Positions 36,641-43,822 of a DNA stretch of 43,822 bases are shown here, piece by piece. The notes under the pieces were generated by a model. It saw nothing but the letters and a program-made list of their open reading frames with translations. It was not told the DNA's origin and searched no databases. Numbering within the stretch: the stretch's first letter is position 1; each line of letters starts with the position of its first letter. The stretch lies in the IMG/VR virus record IMGVR_UViG_3300037487_001578, positions 1 through 43,822 of that record; one strand, written 5' to 3'. Origin of the DNA: a virus. A program made the position numbers and the translations under genes.

Positions 36641-37939
36641 ATGGGACGTGACTTTTTTACGGTAGAAAAAGGCTTTAGAATAGTTGGTGAGAATACCAAC
36701 GTCGGAGTATCGCACTTATTCGGCGCAGGTGCTCCTGGTACACAAGTCCAGGAAAATGATTGTGAAGTAGGTTCACTATATAATAATACAACAGATGGAT
36801 CGCAATACACTAAATTTACTGCTGGATCTGGTACTGACAAATGGGTTCGTTTAGCGACCTACACAGACGTTGCGGGTCTTAAGTGGAGATCTGAACAAGT
36901 TGCCGCCTTAACTTCAACTGCTGCACCAATTGAAGGCGCTACAATTGATCTAGGTGCAGTACATCTCGGTGGAGATGAGACTCCATTCCTAGTTGGCTCA
37001 GATTTCACAGTAGGCGAATATATTTTATTCGGTGCTGGTGGTACTGAAGTTCTAGCTAAAATTTCAAATATTGCCACTGATGTTTTAACTTTTACTTACA
37101 TTGGATTTTCCGCTCTAAGTGCTGGGGATACATTTGTTGTAAAAAATTACCTTCCAGATTCTCCTGGCACTCAGGAAGCACAAGCAATTGTTCTTTTCAA
37201 TGGTAGTGCCTACATCAAAATTGGGGATGTAAACTGGGATTTTGCTACAGGGATTAACATTGCAGCAGGTTACACAGCAGCAAGTGGAAATCCTTCAAGT
37301 GCTGATACTGTTCAATCTGCTTTAGAGAAAATTGACGGTAACGTAGATGCTATCAATACGCTAACTGGTATTGTGCAAGGTGGAACTGATCTTGGTGTTT
37401 TCACTGGTACAATCATCCCCGATTCATCTACTGTTAAAGCGGCTTTACAGGCTTTAGAGACCAAAGAAGATGCGCTTATCACTTTAAGTGGTGTTGCTTC
37501 TGGTGCAGTTGATCTTGGTAATTTTACAGGCGTAACTATTGCTGATAACTCAACTGTTAAAGTTGCTTTGCAGTCTTTAGAAACTTCTGTTGAAAATATC
37601 CAAGTAGCGGGTACTTTGACAGCTATCACAACAGCACAAACTGTCGATTCAGTTTTAGTCGATAATTATGGTGCGGTTGAATGGTATGTACAAATTACTC
37701 TCGATTCTGCTCCTGCTAGAAAAGTCGTTCAAAAACTACACGCTATGCACGATGGTACTACAAGTGCTGATGCTGCGAATGTTGATGATACTATTTTTGG
37801 CAAGATTCAATTGGGATCTGGATTCAATTATACAGTTAGTGTTGACTTAAACGGTAGCGCAGGCGCTCAAATCATGAGACTTCGCGTTGCAGCAACTTCA
37901 GCAGTAACCGTTAAATTTATTAGACGAGCAATAGCGTAA
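36641..37939 (+). CDS. Fibre or head-fibre protein with internal repeats
   Basis: A 432-residue protein, MGRDFFTVEKGFRIVGENTN, behind AAGGAG. Near residues 246-308 two degenerate units appear: 'LTGIVQGGTDLGVFTGTIIPDSSTVKAALQALETKED' and 'LSGVASGAVDLGNFTGVTIADNSTVKVALQSLETSVE', typical of trimeric coiled-coil or beta-helical fibre shafts. A less similar unit ('SADTVQSALEKIDGNVDAI') precedes them. The C-terminus is strand-rich. This is a fibre or neck-fibre protein. Confidence 0.65.
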   Translation: MGRDFFTVEKGFRIVGENTNVGVSHLFGAGAPGTQVQENDCEVGSLYNNTTDGSQYTKFTAGSGTDKWVRLATYTDVAGLKWRSEQVAALTSTAAPIEGATIDLGAVHLGGDETPFLVGSDFTVGEYILFGAGGTEVLAKISNIATDVLTFTYIGFSALSAGDTFVVKNYLPDSPGTQEAQAIVLFNGSAYIKIGDVNWDFATGINIAAGYTAASGNPSSADTVQSALEKIDGNVDAINTLTGIVQGGTDLGVFTGTIIPDSSTVKAALQALETKEDALITLSGVASGAVDLGNFTGVTIADNSTVKVALQSLETSVENIQVAGTLTAITTAQTVDSVLVDNYGAVEWYVQITLDSAPARKVVQKLHAMHDGTTSADAANVDDTIFGKIQLGSGFNYTVSVDLNGSAGAQIMRLRVAATSAVTVKFIRRAIA

Positions 37940-39441
37940 TGGCGCAAATAGATCCTCTCTCGGCATTTGAAGCAGACAACGGTTTTTCAGTTAGTGGATA
38001 TGCTGGATTTTATTCTGGTGTAGACTCACCAACATTCGATGCAGAGATTGGATCTATTTATTTAAAAACAGACGCAACCAGATATATCAAAATTTCAGCA
38101 GGGGCGGGTGGAGCAAATTGGCAGCAAGATTTGCCCATTGCTGCCTCTGCTGAATCTTTAGTAACTAATGTTTATAATAATTCAGGCGCAACAATTCTTA
38201 AAGGATCTATCGTATACATAGATGGATCGCATGGATTTTTGCCAACAATTCATCTTTCAAAAGCAGACGCAGAATCAACTAGTGCTAGAACTTATGGATT
38301 AGTAGTCAGTGATATAACCGATCAAGGATCAGGCACAGTTGTCCATTCAGGTATTATAGAAAATTTAGACACGCATGGTTTGACTGAAGGAGTAATACTT
38401 TATCTTAGTCCTACGGTAGCAGGTGAGTACACTGTCACAAAGCCATCGGCTCCAAATCACTTGGTCTATATTGGCGTATGCACTAGATCGCATCCTACTT
38501 TTGGAACAATTGAAGTAACAATTCAAAATGGTTATGAGCTAGATGAATTACATAATGTATCTGCAATATCACCGACTAATAAAAATATTATAAGATATAA
38601 TACAGCAACAAGTCTGTGGGAAAAGAATTCAGATTTAACTACTCTAGAAACAACAGTGTCAGGCCTTAAAGATGTTGCGATTACATTCTATGCGCTACCT
38701 AATGGAACGGGGCATAGTCACACTATTTATTTAACGTGGGATGAAGCCAACTCTTTGATGCGAGGGACCTCTGCTAGTGTTGTGAAAAATACAAGCGATA
38801 CGTCAAGTGGCACCGCACACGTTCATTCAACTACGATAACTTGGGATGGTGTTAATTATAAATTTGTTGCAATCACGGCAACAGCACTTGCACATATTCA
38901 CTCAGTAAATGCTAACTCTCCGAGTGATGGGTGGCAGATTTTAGGCAAAACACAACTAACGTCGGCAGCCAATGCAACTTCAATCATCACGATACCTCCT
39001 ATGACACTACTGAGAGTGACTTGCATAGTTACCGGATATTCTGGTGGTGGTATTGCATCGTTAAGATTTGGCACTACAGCTGGTGCGGTAGATTCAGGCA
39101 ACAATTATAACACTCGTTTTATTAGAATGAACTCAGGGGCAAATAATAATTTTACAGATGTTCCAACAACTTCGACAAACTTTCTACGACTAGCATCTCA
39201 AAACATTGTGTTAGGTCGGCAATACACTGTAAACATAACTAATTTTGCAACAGTCAGAAAGATGTGCAGCATTTCAACGGCTAGCGAAGCAGGAGCAGTA
39301 GGAACTGCGGCGAATCTAGATGTAGGTCAAGGAATGTATGCTAACACGACGGCTCAGATTATTACTGTCCAGCTTATTGCAACAGCTAATAATTTATCAA
39401 TTGGCAGTGGTTTTATTGTTGAAGGGATCAATCTAGTATGA
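37939..39441 (+). CDS. Tail fibre protein with HxH motifs
   Basis: A 500-residue protein overlapping the previous gene by one base. The N-terminal region 'AFEADNGFSVSGYAGFYSGVDSPTFDAEIGSIYLKTDATRYIKISAGAG' resembles common fibre N-termini. Residues about 258-320 contain three H-x-H motifs: HSH (38713-38721), HVH (38818-38826) and HIH (38893-38901). HxH motifs bind metal in the tips of T4-type fibres. The last third is a strand-rich domain (SIITIPPMTLLRVTCIVTGYSGGG). Probably a receptor-binding or needle-type fibre. Confidence 0.65.
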   Translation: MAQIDPLSAFEADNGFSVSGYAGFYSGVDSPTFDAEIGSIYLKTDATRYIKISAGAGGANWQQDLPIAASAESLVTNVYNNSGATILKGSIVYIDGSHGFLPTIHLSKADAESTSARTYGLVVSDITDQGSGTVVHSGIIENLDTHGLTEGVILYLSPTVAGEYTVTKPSAPNHLVYIGVCTRSHPTFGTIEVTIQNGYELDELHNVSAISPTNKNIIRYNTATSLWEKNSDLTTLETTVSGLKDVAITFYALPNGTGHSHTIYLTWDEANSLMRGTSASVVKNTSDTSSGTAHVHSTTITWDGVNYKFVAITATALAHIHSVNANSPSDGWQILGKTQLTSAANATSIITIPPMTLLRVTCIVTGYSGGGIASLRFGTTAGAVDSGNNYNTRFIRMNSGANNNFTDVPTTSTNFLRLASQNIVLGRQYTVNITNFATVRKMCSISTASEAGAVGTAANLDVGQGMYANTTAQIITVQLIATANNLSIGSGFIVEGINLV

Positions 39442-39878
39442 AGGTTTGTTATAACACTAATATTTTAAACGAAAATAAAGATCCTCTGATTCCTAATGAG
39501 TACCCTTGGATTGAGTACCACGTTGAAAATGACTTTATATGTCCTGAAGGTTTTTTAGAGCTGTCAGAAACAGACTTTGAAACAATGAAGTCAGCAATAG
39601 ATATTTCAGCTTTCAATAATGCTTTAGCAAAAGCCACAATTCACAACGTGACTCCAAGACAAATCAGACTAGCACTTTTGCAATATGGCATAAATGAATC
39701 AATGATCGATGCAGCTCTTAACTCATTACCTGAGCCACAGAAATCAATCGCTTTGATCGAGTGGAATTATTCCAGCTTTTTTGAACGGAACTGGCCTTTG
39801 GTTGATCAAGTTGCCGCTCTTTTGGGCTGGACTGAAAGGCAGATTGATATTCTTTGGATCTTAGCAGCCAATCTTTAA
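39438..39878 (+). CDS. Fibre-associated accessory protein (possible fibre chaperone)
   Basis: A 146-residue protein overlapping the fibre stop by 4 bases. The C-terminal half carries 'NVTPRQIRLALLQYGINESMIDAALNSLPEPQKSIALIEWNYSSFFERNWPLVDQVAALLGWTERQIDILWILA', a helical domain I recognise as recurring directly after phage fibre genes. Its function is not established to my knowledge; a chaperone or tail-fibre assembly role fits the context. Confidence 0.7.
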   Translation: MKVCYNTNILNENKDPLIPNEYPWIEYHVENDFICPEGFLELSETDFETMKSAIDISAFNNALAKATIHNVTPRQIRLALLQYGINESMIDAALNSLPEPQKSIALIEWNYSSFFERNWPLVDQVAALLGWTERQIDILWILAANL

Positions 39879-39879
39879 T

Positions 39880-39898
39880 AATAGCTTGATGCTATTTT
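39880..39898 (+). terminator. Weak hairpin after the fibre accessory gene
   Basis: AATAGC (39880-39885) pairs with GCTATT (39891-39896) around TTGAT, followed by TT. The stem is short and AT-rich, so termination would be weak. Confidence 0.35.
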
Positions 39899-39933
39899 AG
39901 ACGGGTGTAATAATTTATCATAGCGAGGAATTT

Positions 39934-40176
39934 ATGGTCGGAGATGTAATCAATAATAGAAGTTCATTATTAAAGTCTCATCAGCATGAGTATGTCAAAA
40001 GCTATACAGAATTTGATGCTTATGGAAGACTTGATAAACTTCATCAAACAACAAGTACGGCAAAAAACGGAGATCCAACAGTAGTTACTCAATATGCGTA
40101 TGTTGGGACTACTTCTCAAGTTGTATACATGAAAGAATATGAAGGCACCTGGGTATCAATATGGGAGTTATTCTAA
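39934..40176 (+). CDS. Hypothetical small structural protein
   Basis: An 80-residue protein, MVGDVINNRSSLLKSHQHEY, behind GCGAGGAATTT. It is rich in strands and Tyr: 'TQYAYVGTTSQVVYMKEYEGTWVSIWELF'. Its TAA overlaps the ATG of the next fibre gene by one base. A similar 'Y.G....v...E....W...we' form is seen in small proteins next to phage fibre genes. It may be a fibre-base connector. Confidence 0.55.
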   Translation: MVGDVINNRSSLLKSHQHEYVKSYTEFDAYGRLDKLHQTTSTAKNGDPTVVTQYAYVGTTSQVVYMKEYEGTWVSIWELF

Positions 40177-42701
40177 TGGGGGGCGCATTTTCAAAACATA
40201 GATTTCAAATTTGGAATAGTAATCAGCATCCTTATAAACATAGCACAAGTGAGTTTTCCTATTCAAACGGCGTAGTACCAGGAGTAAGTTCTGTTACAGA
40301 CGTATTAGATTACATCTTAGCCGTATTATATCCTCTTAGCCAGGCAAGTATTCCTACTAAAGCAGATTTGCCTGTAACAGCGACTTTTGTAGCGACTATA
40401 GGTTCTCCTGCGGTGATTGCTTTAACTGGCAATAAATACTACACAGGAGACCAAGTAAAACTTACTACAACTGGTACTTTACCAGCGGGTTTGAGTGTTT
40501 CTAATGTTTACTACTTAAAAGAAACAACAACTAATACTTTCCAAGTTTTCTCTGACAAAAATCTTCTAGTCCCCGTAGCTATTAGCACTACTGGATCAGG
40601 CGTTCATTCTGTAGTCAATTTACCTAACTCATACAGAGTGGTTTTAGATGATGGAGACGGTAAAGCAGCAGCATATAGATATGAAAAACGAGAAGGCGAT
40701 GTTGCTTATATTTGGTACAAAGTAGGTGATTTAGACTGGGGACAAGACTCAGTATTAACTGCCTTTGAAAATATCACACAAGATTTGTATATATACAAAC
40801 AAGGTAAGGATGACCGTGATGCTACTGGAGCTGTACTTACTGGAGATCAAGCTGGACAACACGTATATGGTGGTGCTTCAGCCAACACGAACCTCATTCT
40901 TCATGCGAATAGTGGAGATGGTACGGGAGCACAGACAGGAGCAATTGAAGTAGCCGACCCTATTCTTCCTTTAGTTAATACACTATCACTAGGATCATTA
41001 ACTAAGAAATTTGTAGATTTATTCTTAAGTGGAAATATTAAAGTTAGTACAATGACTATAACTGGTGGGTCTATTACTGACACCACAGGAGCAATTAGTT
41101 TTGATAATGAAAATCTTACAACTACTGGAAATGTAACTGGTAATACTGTAGGTGGGACAACTGTAACCGCAGGAAATTTATCTTTATCAGCAAGTCAGAT
41201 TACTTCATCGGCAACTGATATTTCTTTTGGATCAAATAAAATAAAAACTACAGGTGATGTAGAGGGTTTAAATTTAATTGCTAAAAATGGAGTTAAAACA
41301 ACTACTATTAGCAATGGTACAACAGATACTACTCTTACTTCAAGCCAAGGATCTTTTGATCTTCAAAATGCAAATTTAAAAGGTATTAATGCGCTTACTT
41401 CAACGAGTGCAGCAGCAGGTTCTATTACTGTTGATAATCTTACACTTGATGTTAACATTATTTCTTCTACTACTGATATTAATGTATCTCCAGCAGTAGG
41501 TTCAAAAGTTAAGCTTAACAAGTCTACAGATGTTACGGGGGCATTAGCTGCTACTGGTGCAGTATCAGGACTTACGGTATCTGATGGGCACACTACTCTT
41601 GATGGATCTAAGATCACATCTACAACTGGGTTCGTTGATGTTGATTCTTCTAAAGTTTTACGAGCAGGAAACATTGAAGGATCTGATGTTAAGGCAACGA
41701 CTTTAACAGCAGGTCTTGTATCAGAAAATGTAGCTGACATTGTGGATTTTCCATTCACAGGTGCCTCTGAAGGAAACACTATATTTTATCAATCTGGTCA
41801 TTGGGTAGCAGGTGCCCCAAGTCCCGGAGTAACAGACCACGGAGCATTGACTGGTCTTGCTTACGACGACCACACTCAGTATGCTCTTTTAGCGGGAAGA
41901 ACTGGTGGTCAAAATATCGTAGGAGGTACAGCAGCAGCAGATGTACTTACTTTAAAATCAAATGCAGCAGCAGCCAAAGAAATTAAGACAAAGGATACAG
42001 TAGCTCCATTTACCGATGCTACTTATTCTGGTGGATGGACTGGTCTTGATTTAGGTACAGCATCTTTAAACTTTAAAGACATATATACTAAAGGTGAGCA
42101 TAAAGGCCTACGTTTAGAAAATGTAGCAACACTTCCAGCAGCGAACGTAGTAAATATAGGAAGAACTGTCTTCCTTACTTCTGATAATAAGATTTACTAC
42201 GATACTGGTGGAGCATGGGTCGCTATTCCTTTAACAGCGGGTACAGCAAGCCCTTTGACTACTAAGGGTGACATTTATGTTTTTTCAACTACCAATGCAA
42301 GACTTCCAATAGGTACAGACGGGCAAGTGCTGGTTGCTGATTCAACACAAACAACAGGCCTTAATTGGACAAATGGCGTAAGTGAATTTATTAGTTCAAG
42401 TTTATCACTCACTGCAGGTGGTTCAATTTCAATTCAAACTACCTACAAACTGCAAACTTGGTTAGTTGCTGGCACCTCGGCTGTAAGTTTATCAACAACA
42501 CCATTTGGAGCAACAGCTCCGGTCGATGGCGCAGTCATTGTGTTGATTGGGAATGATGACACCAACACTGTGAATGTTGTCGCTAATGATGCCTCAAAGG
42601 GTGTGCTTGGGTATGACTACACTCTGGCAAGGGGCCAGACTATAACTTACAAATACAATACAACACTTGACCGATATGTCATTGTTGGAACTTCTAACTA
42701 G
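40176..42701 (+). CDS. Large tail fibre protein
   Basis: An 841-residue protein starting at the ATG at 40176, spaced correctly after GGGAG; an earlier in-frame ATG (40161) lies inside the previous gene. The N-terminal domain (VTDVLDYILAVLYP..., 'VTATFVATIGSPAVIALTGNKYYTG') is followed by a long Thr/Ser/Gly-rich shaft (residues about 270-520) with the repeated pattern 'T.GN..G.t...G.l...a..I.SS'. Later come the linker 'DHGALTGLAYDDHTQYALLAG', the segment 'TTKGDIYVFSTTNARLPIGTDGQVLVAD' and a small beta-domain. These features are standard in phage side-fibres that contact host surface sugars. Confidence 0.8.
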   Translation: MGGAFSKHRFQIWNSNQHPYKHSTSEFSYSNGVVPGVSSVTDVLDYILAVLYPLSQASIPTKADLPVTATFVATIGSPAVIALTGNKYYTGDQVKLTTTGTLPAGLSVSNVYYLKETTTNTFQVFSDKNLLVPVAISTTGSGVHSVVNLPNSYRVVLDDGDGKAAAYRYEKREGDVAYIWYKVGDLDWGQDSVLTAFENITQDLYIYKQGKDDRDATGAVLTGDQAGQHVYGGASANTNLILHANSGDGTGAQTGAIEVADPILPLVNTLSLGSLTKKFVDLFLSGNIKVSTMTITGGSITDTTGAISFDNENLTTTGNVTGNTVGGTTVTAGNLSLSASQITSSATDISFGSNKIKTTGDVEGLNLIAKNGVKTTTISNGTTDTTLTSSQGSFDLQNANLKGINALTSTSAAAGSITVDNLTLDVNIISSTTDINVSPAVGSKVKLNKSTDVTGALAATGAVSGLTVSDGHTTLDGSKITSTTGFVDVDSSKVLRAGNIEGSDVKATTLTAGLVSENVADIVDFPFTGASEGNTIFYQSGHWVAGAPSPGVTDHGALTGLAYDDHTQYALLAGRTGGQNIVGGTAAADVLTLKSNAAAAKEIKTKDTVAPFTDATYSGGWTGLDLGTASLNFKDIYTKGEHKGLRLENVATLPAANVVNIGRTVFLTSDNKIYYDTGGAWVAIPLTAGTASPLTTKGDIYVFSTTNARLPIGTDGQVLVADSTQTTGLNWTNGVSEFISSSLSLTAGGSISIQTTYKLQTWLVAGTSAVSLSTTPFGATAPVDGAVIVLIGNDDTNTVNVVANDASKGVLGYDYTLARGQTITYKYNTTLDRYVIVGTSN

Positions 42702-42709
42702 AGGTAAAA

Positions 42710-43822
42710 ATGTCCAGAATAATTGCTCTTGATAACATTGAGGGTCTTGCAACAAATAAGAATTATATTAAAAACGGAAAAGCTGAAAAAAACACTTTTG
42801 GTTTTGCCACCTATGCAGATGCCGTAGGTGTCTTTCCAGTCGACGGAATCGGAGGCACGCCGACTCATATTACCTTTTCAACAACAACAACAACACCGCT
42901 TGGAGATGTTGGCTCATTTTTAATTACAAATTCAGGATCAACTTCAGCGCAAGGTGAGGGTGCATCTTATAACTTTACGATAGATGCAAAAGACAAAGCG
43001 AAAGTTTTACAAATTAGTTTCGATTATATTGTAAACTCAGGCACTTTCGTTGCTGGATCTACAGGCGTTGATTCAGGCATTGAGGTTTACATTTACGATG
43101 TGACCAATGCACAGATAATACAGCCTTCTAGCTATAAGTTGTTATCTAATAGCACGTCTATTGCTGATAAATTCAACGGAACATTTCAAACATCTAGCAA
43201 CTCTACTTCTTATCGTTTGATATTCCATTGCCCGACTACTGCGACCGCTGCATGGTCTTTAAAGTTAGATAATGTTTGTGTGTGCCCTAGCCAGTACGTT
43301 TATGGAAGTCCTGTGACGGATTGGAAAACATTTACACCAACTGGCTCATGGACCACTAATACAACATATACAGGAAGATGGAGGCGCGTTGGCGATTCCA
43401 TGCACCTTCAAGTTTCTTTGTCTTTAACAGGTGCACCAACAGCCACGGCACTGGGGATTAACTTACCAAACGGATATGTAATAGATACGGCAAAATTGGC
43501 AGATACAAGCGGAGATACTCATCAACTTGGAATAGCAGGGTTCGTCGATAGTGGGACTTTGGCATTAATAAATGGTAAAATAATTTTCGGTTCAACTAAC
43601 CAAGTTAATGTTTATGGTACAACAAATGTCGGAGCAAATGGACAGGTAACTCATTTATTCCCTTTTACTTTTGGAGCACTTGATAGAGTTGCATGTATGT
43701 TTGAAGTCCCCATCCTCGGCTGGTCTTCAAACGTGCAAATGAGTGACTCTGCGGATACTAGGGTTGTTGATTTTATTGGTGCACAATCATCTCAAGCGGT
43801 AACTGCCAATGTAACTAATATT
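42710..43822 (+). CDS. Tail fibre / receptor-binding protein, N-terminal part (3' end beyond the right edge), cassette variant b
   Basis: The frame starts at the ATG at 42710 behind GAGGTAAAA and stays open for 371 codons to the window end. Residues about 1-200 (IIALDNIEGLATNKNYIKNG..., 'VLQISFDYIVNSGTFVAG', 'STSYRLIFHCPTTATAAW') form a jelly-roll domain of the carbohydrate-binding type common in phage fibres. The variable module (bases 43313-43717) reads 'DWKTFTPTGSWTTNTTYTGRWRRVGDSMHLQV...'. Then comes the linker GWSSNVQMSD, shared with the gene at the left edge. Joined across the circle the full protein would be about 617 residues. Confidence 0.8.
   Translation, partial: MSRIIALDNIEGLATNKNYIKNGKAEKNTFGFATYADAVGVFPVDGIGGTPTHITFSTTTTTPLGDVGSFLITNSGSTSAQGEGASYNFTIDAKDKAKVLQISFDYIVNSGTFVAGSTGVDSGIEVYIYDVTNAQIIQPSSYKLLSNSTSIADKFNGTFQTSSNSTSYRLIFHCPTTATAAWSLKLDNVCVCPSQYVYGSPVTDWKTFTPTGSWTTNTTYTGRWRRVGDSMHLQVSLSLTGAPTATALGINLPNGYVIDTAKLADTSGDTHQLGIAGFVDSGTLALINGKIIFGSTNQVNVYGTTNVGANGQVTHLFPFTFGALDRVACMFEVPILGWSSNVQMSDSADTRVVDFIGAQSSQAVTANVTNI
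43186..43312. repeat. Right copy of 127-base direct repeat X
   Basis: Identical to bases 1-127; divergence starts immediately after, at 43313 against 128. It encodes the end of the carbohydrate-binding-like domain, directly upstream of cassette variant b. Confidence 0.97.
43718..43822. repeat. Right copy of direct repeat Y, cut by the window end
   Basis: Identical to bases 542-646 up to the last base of the window. It resumes shared coding sequence after cassette variant b and fixes the downstream border of the swap. Confidence 0.97.

Noticed and set aside
1-43822. Stop-codon reassignment
   Set aside because: TAA, TAG and TGA all end well-supported genes (for example TAG at 42699-42701), so a standard code is sufficient.
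1-43822. Diversity-generating retroelement as cause of the fibre variation
   Set aside because: No reverse transcriptase gene or template repeat was seen, and the difference is a whole-module swap, not scattered adenine-site changes.

Overview
The window looks like an almost complete genome of a tailed, podovirus-like double-stranded DNA phage (Caudoviricetes), AT-rich overall, infecting an unidentified host that is probably Gram-negative (a spanin-like lipoprotein is present). Diagnostic genes are a large terminase, a 715-residue portal, a scaffold, a major capsid protein, tail tubular A- and B-like proteins, a set of probable internal virion (ejection) proteins and several trimeric-fibre proteins. 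No tail tape measure, contractile sheath, integrase, phage RNA polymerase, tRNA, rRNA or CRISPR array was seen.

Layout. Plus strand, 28918 to the right edge and then 1 to 12593: terminase small and large, portal, scaffold, capsid, fibres and fibre accessory genes, lysis genes (1815-2706), tail tubular proteins and internal virion proteins. Minus strand, 22631 down to 12590: two small HTH regulators, an HExxH protein, a lysozyme-like endolysin, a run of small genes, a LuxR-type HTH, an SNF2-like helicase, a probable ssDNA-binding protein, a DnaQ-like exonuclease, a family A DNA polymerase and a VRR-NUC nuclease. One plus-strand gene, a primase/SF3 helicase (22703-25153), diverges from that operon. 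A second minus-strand operon (27812 down to 25150) holds tightly packed small genes of unknown function, probably early host-takeover functions. The only large gene-free stretch is 27813-28917. It carries a cluster of GCGGC motifs, a promoter-like element with paired direct repeats, a G-rich island and nested RNA hairpins, and is the best candidate for an origin, packaging site or late-control region.

The two ends of the window are related. Bases 1-127 equal 43186-43312 and bases 542-646 equal 43718-43822. Between them lie two unrelated, in-frame cassettes of 414 and 405 bases. Both belong to a fibre protein whose start lies at 42710 and whose end lies at 1387. The simplest reading is a circular or circularly permuted genome of about 43.18 kb with two alternative receptor-binding modules at one locus, in a mixed population or switching. 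Two tandem fibre genes is the alternative.

Other unusual items are a 162-base hexamer repeat that forms most of a 64-residue Ser-Arg/Ser-Trp protein, a 24-base repeat reused at three gene junctions where it encodes both the end of one gene and the ribosome binding site of the next, and a duplicated DDWTEL micro-gene junction.
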